The notes under the pieces were generated by a model. That model saw only the letters and a program-made list of their open reading frames with translations, was not told where the DNA came from and ran no database searches. Below, in pieces: positions 16,797 through 25,763 of a stretch of 49,242 bases of DNA. A program made the translations under genes and the position numbers. The DNA is from Fibrobacter sp. (lineage in GTDB: Bacteria > Fibrobacterota > Chitinivibrionia > Chitinivibrionales > Chitinispirillaceae). The stretch lies in contig JAAYIG010000158.1 of the NCBI GenBank assembly GCA_012523595.1, forward strand, positions 1 through 49,242, in the 5' to 3' direction. The stretch's first letter is position 1, and each line of letters starts with the position of its first letter.

Positions 16797-17231
16797 AAAG
16801 GATACTCCTTTGAGTGTGACATGGATTTAACTGAGACTTGATATAGTAAGATAAATGTTTAGAATGGTGGATTTCCACAATTTAATGATGAACGGCAGAC
16901 AGGTACAGGATCTGGTCAGGACTGGGTTCCTGTTTTCACAGGAACGATGGAACAATCGAAGTTTCTGTGGACGGCCAGGTCACTGGGTTTCTGTTTCACA
17001 GGAATAGCAGAGGGGTGAAAGTGTTTCCTGCGAAGATTATCTGTGTTTTGAAGGGAAGTTTAATGGCTTTACATTCGCTGCTTACTGAGGGGTAGCGGAA
17101 GCGAGCGCGTATATAGATTCTGCCTTGTTCTGAAGGCATAAATTCTTAAAAGAAATTATTTGGCCTTCCTTTTGCTCACCTAATAAATCAGAGAAACGCC
17201 TGTAAGATCCCCCAATGTAAAGGGAGGAAGT
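16797..17231. other. Intergenic region between the HIT gene and the polysaccharide cluster
   Basis: 435 bases between two divergent genes. It must hold promoters for both, but I cannot see a convincing -35/-10 pair. Two REP-like hairpins lie in it: 16926-16945 (GTTCCTG, loop, CAGGAAC, perfect) and 16988-17004 (TTTCTG, loop, CAGGAA, one mismatch), both preceded by ACTGGG. The strong ribosome site of the next gene (AGGGAGG) is at its right edge. Confidence 0.7.
16926..17004. repeat. Pair of REP-like hairpins
   Basis: Hairpin 1 is GTTCCTG (16926-16932) with CAGGAAC (16939-16945). Hairpin 2 is TTTCTG (16988-16993) with CAGGAA (16999-17004). Both follow ACTGGG and have a CA-ending loop, so they are copies of one element about 60 bases apart. 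They resemble hairpins at 167-186, 430-447 and 41594-41610. Confidence 0.6.
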
Positions 17232-18332
17232 ATGCAAGTAGGTGGCGGGAGACCCTTTTCAGGGAATCTTGTCAATCCTGGTCTCTATGGTTTTTTGCCT
17301 GAGGAGAGGTTTCGTGAGATGCTCACTATGGAGCGCAAGAGGACCGAGAGGTCGGGAGCCCCGTTTGTGCTGGCTCTTATTGATATCAGCGATCTTCTCA
17401 GGGATAAGAATTTCTCCGGGGTGATAGCTATACAGAAGATAATGCAGGTGCTGGGGGAGAGGGTACGGGAGACGGATATCCGGGGATGGTATGAGAGGGA
17501 GCGGGTTTTAGGGGTTATCTTTACCGGGCTTGCAGGGCAGGGTCAGGATGTGATTTCTGCGAAAATCAGAAAACAGATAGAGGAGGTTCTGGGCGGATGG
17601 GTGAGGGGGCAGGTGGAGATCTCTGTTTACAGTTTTCCGATAAGTAACAGTGTTTCATCCGGAGAGATTCTCCTTACCTTCTATCCTGAGACGGACAAAT
17701 CGAGGGTAAAGAAGTTTCCTCTTTTTGCAAAGCGTGTTCTCGATATAGTGGGGGCCACCCTGGGGATACTTCTTTTCTCTCCTTTTTTTATTCTTATCCC
17801 TGTTCTTATAAAGTTTAGCTCACCGGGGCCGGTATTTTTTCGTCAGCAAAGAGTCGGGCAGGGCGGAAAGCTCTTTACGTTTCTTAAGTTCCGCTCCATG
17901 CACATAAACAGTGATGAGTCGCTTCACAGGGAGTATGTATCGCGTCTTATAAGGGGGGAGATAAAGGAGGAGAAGGTTTATAAGATAAGTCAGGATCCCA
18001 GGGTGACATCACTGGGGAGATTTCTGCGCAAGACGAGCCTGGATGAGATTCCGCAGTTTCTAAATGTGCTTAAAGGGGATATGTCTCTTGTGGGACCCCG
18101 TCCTCCTATCCCCTACGAGACTGCCCAGTACAGTCTCTGGCATATCCGGCGTCTTATGGAATGTAAACCTGGAATAACCGGTATCTGGCAGGTAGAGGGG
18201 AGAAGCAGCACCACCTTCGATGGCATGGTGCGGATGGATCTTCAGTACAGCAGAAACCGTTCGATTCTTACAGATCTTAAGTTGATTTTAAAAACCCCGT
18301 TGGCCTTGATAAGCGCCAGGGGGGCCTATTGA
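17232..18332 (+). CDS. Initiating sugar transferase with an N-terminal degenerate GGDEF-like domain
   Basis: 366 residues. The C-terminal 200 are a bacterial sugar transferase (WcaJ/WbaP/PglC fold) that puts the first sugar phosphate on undecaprenyl phosphate: a membrane hairpin at 173-194, KFRSM at 219-223, [18 protein letters not shown] near 255-272 and GPRPP at 289-293. Residues about 24-150 look like a diguanylate-cyclase-like fold, but [13 protein letters not shown] at 85-97 replaces the GGDEF loop, so it should not make c-di-GMP. It may be regulatory. AGGGAGGAAG precedes the start. It opens the polysaccharide cluster. Confidence 0.92.
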   Translation: MQVGGGRPFSGNLVNPGLYGFLPEERFREMLTMERKRTERSGAPFVLALIDISDLLRDKNFSGVIAIQKIMQVLGERVRETDIRGWYERERVLGVIFTGLAGQGQDVISAKIRKQIEEVLGGWVRGQVEISVYSFPISNSVSSGEILLTFYPETDKSRVKKFPLFAKRVLDIVGATLGILLFSPFFILIPVLIKFSSPGPVFFRQQRVGQGGKLFTFLKFRSMHINSDESLHREYVSRLIRGEIKEEKVYKISQDPRVTSLGRFLRKTSLDEIPQFLNVLKGDMSLVGPRPPIPYETAQYSLWHIRRLMECKPGITGIWQVEGRSSTTFDGMVRMDLQYSRNRSILTDLKLILKTPLALISARGAY

Positions 18333-18345
18333 AAAGGAGCAAGTG

Positions 18346-19356
18346 ATGTTTGGCATAGGAGTTATCGGTTACGGGTACTGGGGACCCAATATAGTAAGGA
18401 ATTTCAGTGCCCTGGAGGGGGTAAGGGTAGTTGGTGTCAGTGACAGGAACTCAGAGGTGATCTCCAGGCTCTCATCCGCAAACCCATCCCTGCGTGTAAG
18501 CACCGACCCCACGGAGCTTATAAAGGCATCGGATATCGATGCTGTGGCAATAGTGACTCCGGTCTCTACCCACTATGAGCTTGCCAGCATGGCACTGGAG
18601 AATGGAAAGCATGTCTTTGTGGAGAAGCCCTTTACTGCCACATCGCAGCAGGCCATAAGTCTTATCGAGCTGGCTGAGAGGAAAAATCTCAAGATCATGG
18701 TTGACCATACGTTTCTCTTTACCGGCGCGGTACGGAAGATAAAGCAGCTTATAGAGGAGCGGGAGCTGGGAAAGATATTCTACTACGATTCCATAAGGGT
18801 CAACCTGGGGCTTTTCCAGCACGATGTCAATGTGGTGTGGGACCTTGCTCCTCATGACTTCTCCATCATGTCTTACCTTATAAGCGAATCCCCCGCGGCG
18901 CTTTCCGCCTGGGGACAGTCGCATGTAAATACTCTGGAGGATATAGCCTATATAACAGTGCATTTCAACACCAATATCGTGGCACACTTCTCTGTAAACT
19001 GGCTCTCTCCTGTGAAAGTGAGGACAACTCTTATCGGTGGGGAGAAGAAGATGCTTGTGTGGAATGATCTAAATGCTGATGAGAAGCTTAAGGTTTACGA
19101 CAAGGGAGTAGAGGCCAGTAACAGGCAGGGGATCTACGACATACTGGTAAGTTACAGGGCCGGGGACATGTGGGCTCCAAAGGTTGAGGGAACCGAGGCT
19201 TTAAAGCTTGAGTGCAGGCATTTTATCGACTGCATAGAGAATGACAGGGCTCCGATAAGTGACGGCAGAAGCGGACTTGCGGTGGTCAAGATGCTGGAGG
19301 CGTGTGACCTTTCATTGAGAAATCAGGGTCGCCCGATAGAGATCACTTCAGAGTGA
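18346..19356 (+). CDS. Gfo/Idh/MocA-family sugar dehydrogenase (WbpB/WlbA-like)
   Basis: 336 residues. The NAD-binding GVIGYGYWGPN at the start and HVFVEKPFT near 90-100 are hallmarks of the family, and WDLAPHDFSIM carries the usual catalytic histidine. With the acetyltransferase and aminotransferase that follow, this fits the WbpB-WbpD-WbpE set that converts a UDP-sugar uronic acid to a 3-acetamido derivative: this enzyme would oxidise C3. GTG at 18343 is possible, but ATG at 18346 is better placed after GGAG. The uridine-sugar 6-dehydrogenase (WbpA) is not in the window. Confidence 0.9.
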   Translation: MFGIGVIGYGYWGPNIVRNFSALEGVRVVGVSDRNSEVISRLSSANPSLRVSTDPTELIKASDIDAVAIVTPVSTHYELASMALENGKHVFVEKPFTATSQQAISLIELAERKNLKIMVDHTFLFTGAVRKIKQLIEERELGKIFYYDSIRVNLGLFQHDVNVVWDLAPHDFSIMSYLISESPAALSAWGQSHVNTLEDIAYITVHFNTNIVAHFSVNWLSPVKVRTTLIGGEKKMLVWNDLNADEKLKVYDKGVEASNRQGIYDILVSYRAGDMWAPKVEGTEALKLECRHFIDCIENDRAPISDGRSGLAVVKMLEACDLSLRNQGRPIEITSE

Positions 19357-19490
19357 AATTCTGTGTGATTGTCTATCATATCCGTGCGGTAAAAATGGGG
19401 TAATACAGGTTCAGGAAAAATAATAACCATAAAATCTTAATCCATACTTGAAATCAGGTAATTCTTCAATCATGAAAATCGAGGTCGAAG

Positions 19491-19970
19491 ATGAGCTTTC
19501 AGCAGATTTCCTCTGATGTAAAGTTAGGCGAGAATGTCAGGCTCGCCCCCTACGTTAATCTTTACGGATGCAGTATAGGTGATAACTCCAGGCTGGGGGC
19601 CTTTGTGGAGATACAGAAAGGTGCATTTGTGGGGAAAAACTGCAAGATCTCCAGCCATTCGTTTCTCTGTGAGGGTGTGGTGATAGAGGATGATGTCTTT
19701 ATCGGCCACTCGGTGACTTTCATTAACGACCTCTATCCCAGGGCTACAAACTCTGACGGCAAGCCTCAGAGCGAGGAGGACTGGCAGGTGATTCCCACAC
19801 TGGTAAAAAGAGGTGCCTCGATAGGCTCCGGTTCCACCATTCTCTGCGGGGTAACTGTTGGTGAGGGGGCGATAGTGGGGGCAGGGAGCACTGTGACCAA
19901 AGATGTTGCTCCCGGAACGATAGTTGCAGGAAATCCAGCAAAACTTCTAAGGAGGATCGATGAGCGCTGA
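19491..19970 (+). CDS. Left-handed beta-helix N-acetyltransferase (WbpD/WlbB-like)
   Basis: 159 residues made of hexapeptide repeats, as in trimeric left-handed beta-helix acyltransferases. FIGHSVTFINDLYPRA and the C-terminal GAGSTVTKDVAPGTIVAGNPAK are typical of enzymes that acetylate the 3-amino group of UDP-GlcNAc3NA derivatives. It would act after the neighbouring aminotransferase, whose start it overlaps by 11 bases. A 134-bp gap precedes it, with no clear promoter. The exact sugar is inferred from the neighbours. Confidence 0.9.
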   Translation: MSFQQISSDVKLGENVRLAPYVNLYGCSIGDNSRLGAFVEIQKGAFVGKNCKISSHSFLCEGVVIEDDVFIGHSVTFINDLYPRATNSDGKPQSEEDWQVIPTLVKRGASIGSGSTILCGVTVGEGAIVGAGSTVTKDVAPGTIVAGNPAKLLRRIDER

Positions 19971-21159
19971 AAGAGTTCCCTTTTTAGATCTCAATTCCCA
20001 GCATCGGGAAATGGAACAGGATTTTGTGGCTGCTTTCCGTGAAATTCTACACTCCGGAAAATTTATCAGCGGTCCGTCAGTGGAGGAATTTGAACGTGCA
20101 TTTGCCTCTTTCTGCGGGACACGGTTTGCGGTGGGAGTTGGCAGCGGTACCGATGCCCTGAGGTTTGCGCTGATGGCTGCGGGTGTCAAGGCAGGGGATC
20201 TGGTGATAACTGTCCCCAATACTTTTATCGCCACCACAGAGGCGATCACCCAGGCTGGTGCCACGCCGGTATTTGTGGATGTGGATCCTCAGACAAGCAA
20301 TATCTCTGTCTCACTACTGAGGGAATACCTGGAGAAGAACTGTTTCAGGGATGATCTCACTGGTGAAACAATCCATACATCGAGCGGCAAACCTCTTAGA
20401 GCCATAATCCCGGTTCATCTGTATGGTCAGACAGCGGACATGGATTCTGTTAATCAGATAGCGAATGAATTTGGACTTACGGTAATAGAGGATGCTTGTC
20501 AGGCACACGGGGCGCAGTATTACTCCAACAGCCTTGGGGGCAAGTGGATAAAGGCCGGGGCGCTGGCAAAGGCTGCGGCATTCAGTTTTTATCCCGGGAA
20601 AAACCTGGGTGCTTTTGGTGAGGGTGGCGCGGTTACCACCGATGATCCCGAGATAGCATCGACTGTACGCATGCTGCGCGATCACGGGCAGGCGAAGAAA
20701 TATTTCCACGAGATGGAAGGCTATAACGGGAGACTGGACAGTATTCAGGCATCGGTATTAAGTGTCAAGCTCAAGAGGCTGGAAGAATGGAACCAGAAGA
20801 GGCAGGCTGTAGCATCCCGCTATAACCGCATGCTCTCTGAGATCTCATCTCTTATTGTTCCTTTTGAGCCATCATGGGCCCGTTCCGTTTATCATCTATA
20901 TGTTATAAGGACTCCTCAGAGGGACATGCTTCAGGGCTTTCTCTCCGAGAAGGGGATCGACACCGGGCTTCACTACCCCGTACCTCTTCATCAGCAGAAA
21001 GCTTATCGCAGCCTGGGTTACCGTTCGGGAAGTTTTCCGGTAAGTGAGCAGCTCTCAAAGGAGATTCTCTCTCTTCCCATGTTTCCCTCTCTATCATCCG
21101 TACAGCAGGAAAAAGTAATCGAGACTATAGCTGAATTTTACTCCAGATACATACACTGA
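19960..21159 (+). CDS. DegT/DnrJ/EryC1/StrS sugar aminotransferase (WbpE/WlbC-like)
   Basis: 399 residues of the PLP-dependent nucleotide-sugar aminotransferase family. Signs are PFLDLNSQHREME at the start, GSGTDALRFAL near 61-71, EDACQAHGA near 177-185 and the PLP lysine K214 in PGKNLGAFGEGG. It would transfer an amino group to C3 of the keto sugar from the upstream dehydrogenase. AGGAGG sits seven bases ahead of its start, inside the acetyltransferase gene, with an 11-base overlap. The three genes form a natural sugar-synthesis set. Confidence 0.93.
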   Translation: MSAERVPFLDLNSQHREMEQDFVAAFREILHSGKFISGPSVEEFERAFASFCGTRFAVGVGSGTDALRFALMAAGVKAGDLVITVPNTFIATTEAITQAGATPVFVDVDPQTSNISVSLLREYLEKNCFRDDLTGETIHTSSGKPLRAIIPVHLYGQTADMDSVNQIANEFGLTVIEDACQAHGAQYYSNSLGGKWIKAGALAKAAAFSFYPGKNLGAFGEGGAVTTDDPEIASTVRMLRDHGQAKKYFHEMEGYNGRLDSIQASVLSVKLKRLEEWNQKRQAVASRYNRMLSEISSLIVPFEPSWARSVYHLYVIRTPQRDMLQGFLSEKGIDTGLHYPVPLHQQKAYRSLGYRSGSFPVSEQLSKEILSLPMFPSLSSVQQEKVIETIAEFYSRYIH

Positions 21160-21173
21160 GTCAGGAATTGGAA

Positions 21174-22124
21174 ATGTCATTGACTGGTCTATACTATACC
21201 TTGAAGCCGCTTATGCCCCGCAGGCTGCAGATTTACCTGCGCAGAAAAAGAGTGGAATACCTGCGAAATATCTGTCAAGATATCTGGCCTATCGATCCCC
21301 GTGCCGGTGTGGCTCCTTTAAACTGGCAGGAGTGGCCGGATGGGAAGCGGTTTGCACTGGTTTTAACCCATGATGTGGAGCGGGAGAAGGGGCAGGACAG
21401 ATGCTGCATGGTGGCGTCACTTGAGGAGAAGTTCGGGTTGCGATCCAGTTTCAATCTGGTTCCGGAGCGCTATGATGTTTCTCCTGCACTGAGGGATTAT
21501 CTGGTAAAGAGGGGTTTTGAGGTGGGGGTTCATGATCTGAGGCATGACGGGAAACTGTTCAGTTCCAGGATGAGTTTTCAGGTGTGTGCTGAGAGGATAA
21601 ATCACTACCTGAGGGACTGGAACGCCCAGGGTTTCAGGGCCGGCGCCATGCATCATAATCTGGAGTGGATAGGAGAGCTTGATCTTCTCTATGATCTCTC
21701 CACTTTTGACACAGATCCTTTTGAGCCTCAGCCTGATGGTGTGGGTACGATTTTTCCTTTCTGGGTAAGTTGTCCGGGTCCCAGGGGAGGGTATGTGGAG
21801 ATTCCCTACACTCTAGTGCAGGATTTTACTCTCTTTACGCTTATGAGGGAGCAGTCAATTGATATATGGAAGAAGAAGCTTGACTGGATTGTACAGAAGG
21901 GCGGCATGGCCCTGCTTAATACTCATCCGGACTATATCAATTTCAACAATCAGTGGGGTGAGGAGGAGTATCCGGTGCAGTTATACAAAGATTTTCTGAG
22001 CTATGTTCAGAGCCATTATGAGAATCAGTTCTGGAATGCTCTTCCCTGCCAGGTAGCATCGTTTATTAAGTCTACCATGGAAGTCCCATCGGTCAGAGAA
22101 GAACAGATGAGGTGCGACAAATGA
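21174..22124 (+). CDS. Polysaccharide deacetylase-like (NodB-homology) protein
   Basis: 316 residues. THDVE at 65-69 occupies the place of the NodB metal-binding motif 1 (usually TFDD), GVHDLRHDGK near 118-127 occupies the place of motif 2, and LNTHPDYI near 260 resembles the last histidine motif. This fits atypical CE4-related proteins common in glycan clusters. No signal peptide is visible, so it may act in the cytoplasm or at its inner face. TTG at 21168 is an alternative start, but ATG at 21174 is seven bases after AGGA. The end overlaps the next gene. Confidence 0.8.
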   Translation: MSLTGLYYTLKPLMPRRLQIYLRRKRVEYLRNICQDIWPIDPRAGVAPLNWQEWPDGKRFALVLTHDVEREKGQDRCCMVASLEEKFGLRSSFNLVPERYDVSPALRDYLVKRGFEVGVHDLRHDGKLFSSRMSFQVCAERINHYLRDWNAQGFRAGAMHHNLEWIGELDLLYDLSTFDTDPFEPQPDGVGTIFPFWVSCPGPRGGYVEIPYTLVQDFTLFTLMREQSIDIWKKKLDWIVQKGGMALLNTHPDYINFNNQWGEEEYPVQLYKDFLSYVQSHYENQFWNALPCQVASFIKSTMEVPSVREEQMRCDK

Positions 22125-23284
22125 GAATATGTATGGTGGCTTATACATACTACGAGGGTGATAACCGGGTCCGGAGGTATGCAGAGACGCTGGTAAAAAG
22201 GGGAGATACAGTCGATGCGATAGTGCTTCGTCAGGACGGTGCGGCATCCTTCACCAATGTATCAGGTGTAAATGTTTACAAGGTGCAGAGACGGACGATC
22301 AATGAGCGGTTTAAGATAGAGTATCTTTTGAAGCTTGTTACTTTTCTGATCAGGTCATTTTTCCGCCTCACTTATCTGCATATCAGACACAGGTACGATC
22401 TTATCCATGTACATTCGATACCCGATTTTGAGGTCTTTGCTGCACTGGGAGCGAAGCTTCTGGGGGCAAAGGTGGTTCTGGATATCCATGATATAGTCCC
22501 GGAACTTTTCATAAGTAAATTTAATTCATCCACTGCTTCCCCTCTTTTCAAGATGCTTCTTCTGGTTGAGAGGCTCTCAATGGCATTTGCTGATCATGTG
22601 ATAGTGGCAAACCATATCTGGCATCAGCGACTTATAGCCCGTTCTGTTTCAGCCCGCAAGTGTACGGTGGTGATGAATTATCCGGATCCCTCGATTTTCA
22701 GGGTGAGAAAGCAGGGTGGAAGGGGGGAGAAGTTTATCATGATCTACCCCGGGACTCTCAGTATTCATCAGGGGCTTGAAACTGCGATCAGGGCTGTTGA
22801 CCTTATAAGGGAGCGTGTCGTTGATCTGGAGTTTCATATCTACGGTAAAGGGACTGATCAGCAGTATTTTGAGGATCTGGTGAAAACACTTGGTTTACAG
22901 GACAGAATTTTCTTCAGGAATATTGTTCCCATAGAGAAACTGCCTCAGATTATTGCCGGGGCGGATCTTGGTGTGGAGCCCAAGCTCAAGCGTTCTTTTG
23001 GAAATGAGGCGTTCAGTACAAAGATACTGGAGTTTATGTATGTGGGTATTCCTGTTATTGCTTCAGATACTCTGGTTCATACACACTATTTCGATGAGAG
23101 TCTGGTGAAGTTTTTCAGGTCCGAGGATGAGGAGGACCTGGCGGAGTGTATTGTGCAGTTAAGGAAGGATAAGAGGCTGAGGGATACGCTTGTGGCCAAC
23201 TCTTTCAGGTATATGGAGCAGAATAACTGGGAGGTTCGCAAATACACTTATCTAAACATCGTTGACTCTCTTACCTCCACCTGA
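22121..23284 (+). CDS. Glycosyltransferase family 4
   Basis: 387 residues with the GT-B two-domain layout. The N-terminal MVAYTYYEGDNRVRRYAETL and HVHSIPDFE, and the C-terminal IYPGTLSIHQGLETAIRAV, IYGKGTDQQ and FSTKILEFMYVGIPVIASD are all classic family-4 segments; EFMYVG carries the nucleotide-sugar-contacting glutamate. It would add a sugar to the lipid-linked glycan. GTG at 22112 is possible, but ATG at 22121 gives the ATGA overlap with the deacetylase gene and follows GAGG. Confidence 0.93.
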   Translation: MRICMVAYTYYEGDNRVRRYAETLVKRGDTVDAIVLRQDGAASFTNVSGVNVYKVQRRTINERFKIEYLLKLVTFLIRSFFRLTYLHIRHRYDLIHVHSIPDFEVFAALGAKLLGAKVVLDIHDIVPELFISKFNSSTASPLFKMLLLVERLSMAFADHVIVANHIWHQRLIARSVSARKCTVVMNYPDPSIFRVRKQGGRGEKFIMIYPGTLSIHQGLETAIRAVDLIRERVVDLEFHIYGKGTDQQYFEDLVKTLGLQDRIFFRNIVPIEKLPQIIAGADLGVEPKLKRSFGNEAFSTKILEFMYVGIPVIASDTLVHTHYFDESLVKFFRSEDEEDLAECIVQLRKDKRLRDTLVANSFRYMEQNNWEVRKYTYLNIVDSLTST

Positions 23285-23337
23285 GAGGCCGGTATTTTGC
23301 TACTCTATAAATCCGGAATTCACAGAAAAGAAACCCT

Positions 23338-24711
23338 ATGATAGAGCAGAACCAAAAAAAGGGTATCTCCCCTGCTATTCTGATTCCTCTGATCTGGTTT
23401 CTCAGGGTAGCATCCCGGGGTATCACCTACTGGCTTAGTCCCGATATGACGATGATCTCAGATACTGAGATGGACTATCTGAAGGGAAGCGCTATTGACC
23501 GTAACTTTTTTATTGTGCTTGAGATGCTGGCGGTGATGGTGCTTTGTTTCAGGAATATCGACTGGGGTGAGTTTGTACGCAGGAACCGGTGGCTTTTGAT
23601 TCTTTACCTCTTTATGGGTATGAGTGTTCTCTGGTCCGGGTTCCCGATGGTTTCCTTCAAGCGCTGGATCCGCACCATCGGTGATTTACTGATGGTTATA
23701 GTACTTATCACCGAGATCGATTTTACATCTGCGATTGTGAGATTGATTCGGGTTTGGTCCTATCTACTGATTCCTTTGTCAGTATTGTTTGTAAAGTATT
23801 ACCGTCATCTGGGAGTAAGCTACGACAGCTCCGGTGCTTTTGAGATGTGGATAGGGGTAACCACGCACAAAAACAGCCTGGGGCAGCTTGTGTGTGTGAG
23901 TGCGTTTTTCCTGGCCTGGATTTTCTTTTCACGTGCTTTCAAGACCAGGCTGTTTGATATTCCGGTGATGCTTCTTGCGCTCTGGCTTCTCAATGGGTCC
24001 AAGACCGCCACCAGCCGTACATCACTGACTGTCTTTCTTGTGGGTACGGCAATACTGCTTCTTGTAAAGCTTGCCGGGACAAACGCCAGGCTTATCAGAA
24101 ATGTTGCATTGGTGCTGGTATTTGGGTTTCTGGTGGGGAATGTACTTACGCAGCATTTTGCCAGGGCAGATCTGGTTCCCTACATAGTGGCCTCCACAGG
24201 CGGTGATCCCACATTTACCGGCAGGACTTTTCTCTGGGATGAGCTGCTCAAGATCGGTGAGGAGAGATGGCTTCTGGGGGCGGGGTACGGAGGATTCTGG
24301 ATAGGCAGCCTGGGGCATCAGCTCTGGGAGATCTTCTCCTGGCGTCCGGGACAGGCACACAATGGGTTTATCGATGTCTACATAGACCTGGGGGTAATCG
24401 GGCTTATTCTTCTTGGCATTGTTTGTATCTCCACTTTCAGGAGCATGGTTCGCAGTATCGCTTTTAATTCGGACTGGGGGCGGTTTCGACTGGTGATGTT
24501 TATCATGATTCTGATCTATAACTATACCGAGAGTTCATTTATCAAGCCGACCTCACTTCTCTGGGTAGTCTTTCTGCTTATCGCGATCCAGGTTCCTGAG
24601 GAGTGTCCTGAGGGTGCATTGGGGAAGCAGGTACTCTTAAATGAGGATGAAAGTGGGGGAGAGGACTGGGATGAGCCGGTTCTGGCAGGGGAGAGTGAGG
24701 AGGCTGCCTGA
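23338..24711 (+). CDS. O-antigen ligase/polymerase-like membrane protein (ExoQ-type)
   Basis: 457 residues with about ten membrane helices and a long acidic C-terminal tail. The block MWIGVTTHKNSLGQLVC and the later periplasmic loop with FTGRTFLWDELL and GQAHNGFIDVYIDLG are characteristic of the Wzy_C/O-antigen ligase-like family, which joins or polymerises glycan repeat units in the periplasm. The tail (about 430-457) is rich in glutamate and aspartate. The ribosome site is weak. Whether it is the polymerase or the ligase cannot be told from sequence. Confidence 0.87.
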   Translation: MIEQNQKKGISPAILIPLIWFLRVASRGITYWLSPDMTMISDTEMDYLKGSAIDRNFFIVLEMLAVMVLCFRNIDWGEFVRRNRWLLILYLFMGMSVLWSGFPMVSFKRWIRTIGDLLMVIVLITEIDFTSAIVRLIRVWSYLLIPLSVLFVKYYRHLGVSYDSSGAFEMWIGVTTHKNSLGQLVCVSAFFLAWIFFSRAFKTRLFDIPVMLLALWLLNGSKTATSRTSLTVFLVGTAILLLVKLAGTNARLIRNVALVLVFGFLVGNVLTQHFARADLVPYIVASTGGDPTFTGRTFLWDELLKIGEERWLLGAGYGGFWIGSLGHQLWEIFSWRPGQAHNGFIDVYIDLGVIGLILLGIVCISTFRSMVRSIAFNSDWGRFRLVMFIMILIYNYTESSFIKPTSLLWVVFLLIAIQVPEECPEGALGKQVLLNEDESGGEDWDEPVLAGESEEAA

Positions 24712-24797
24712 GCAATATGTAAAAATGCTCTCTGTGCGCTTCTTTCATGGAATGTAAATACCACAAGTAAATATCTGTTGGGAAGTAAGGCAGAGCC

Positions 24798-25763
24798 ATG
24801 GTAGAACGTCTGAAATATGTGCTTATTACACCGGCGCGGAATGAGGAAGCCTTTATCGGTGCTACGATCGAGTCGGTTATCTCTCAGAGTCATTTGCCTG
24901 AGAGGTGGATCATAGTAAGTGATGGGTCAACTGATCGTACCGATGAGATTGTGCGGGGGTACAAAAGCAGGTTTGCCTGGATAGAACTTTTAAGGATGCC
25001 TGAGCACAGGGACAGGCAGTTTGCATCAAAGGTAAACAGTTTCAATGCCGGGTATGCGCTGCTTGAGGGGTGCAGTTACGATGTAATCGGTAATGTCGAT
25101 GCTGATGTGACGTTTCCGCCTGATTATTTCGAGTTTATTATGAGTAAATTTGCCCTGATTCCATCGCTTGGTGTAGCCGGTACTCCTTTCCAGGAGCAGG
25201 GATATCGTTCCGGTGAGGGTGCGTTTGCAAATCTGGATCATGTTTCCGGTGCTTGTCAGCTTTTCCGGAGAGAGTGTTTCGAGCAGATAGGGGGTTACAT
25301 TCCCATAAAGGGGGGAGGGATAGACTGGGCAGCGGTGACAAGTGCCCGCATGAGAGGGTGGGTTACAAGGACATTCAAGGAGAAAACCTTTGTTCATCAT
25401 CGAAAGATGGGTACCGGATCCAGTGGTTTTCTCATGTCGCGGTTTAATCATGGTCGTAAAGATCATTACCTGGGGGGACATCCTTTGTGGGAACTGTTCA
25501 GGGGTGTTTACCAGATGAGTAAAAAGCCTTATGTGATTGCAGGTCTGTATCTTCTGGCGGGATATTTCTGGTCTTTTCTCAGTCGTACAGAAAGTCCTCT
25601 TCCTGCAGAGCTGATACGTTTTCATCGGGCAGAGCAGATGGCTCGACTCAGGGGAATTTTCGGCAGAGTTCTTTTCAGGGGAAAAAACGCAAATAAAAAC
25701 CAGATGGAGGGAAAAGGTGAATACGGCAAGATCTTTCATAGAGAAGAGTCTGTTGAAGGTTGA
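24798..25763 (+). CDS. Glycosyltransferase family 2
   Basis: 321 residues with a GT-A fold. ITPARNEEAFIGATIESV at the start, IIVSDGSTDRTDEIV near 35-50 and NVDADVTFP near 97-105 (the DXD metal-binding motif) mark family 2. A hydrophobic segment near the C-terminus (YVIAGLYLLAGYFWSFL) is probably a membrane anchor. It should build part of the surface glycan. Its end overlaps the next gene by 47 bases. Confidence 0.92.
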   Translation: MVERLKYVLITPARNEEAFIGATIESVISQSHLPERWIIVSDGSTDRTDEIVRGYKSRFAWIELLRMPEHRDRQFASKVNSFNAGYALLEGCSYDVIGNVDADVTFPPDYFEFIMSKFALIPSLGVAGTPFQEQGYRSGEGAFANLDHVSGACQLFRRECFEQIGGYIPIKGGGIDWAAVTSARMRGWVTRTFKEKTFVHHRKMGTGSSGFLMSRFNHGRKDHYLGGHPLWELFRGVYQMSKKPYVIAGLYLLAGYFWSFLSRTESPLPAELIRFHRAEQMARLRGIFGRVLFRGKNANKNQMEGKGEYGKIFHREESVEG

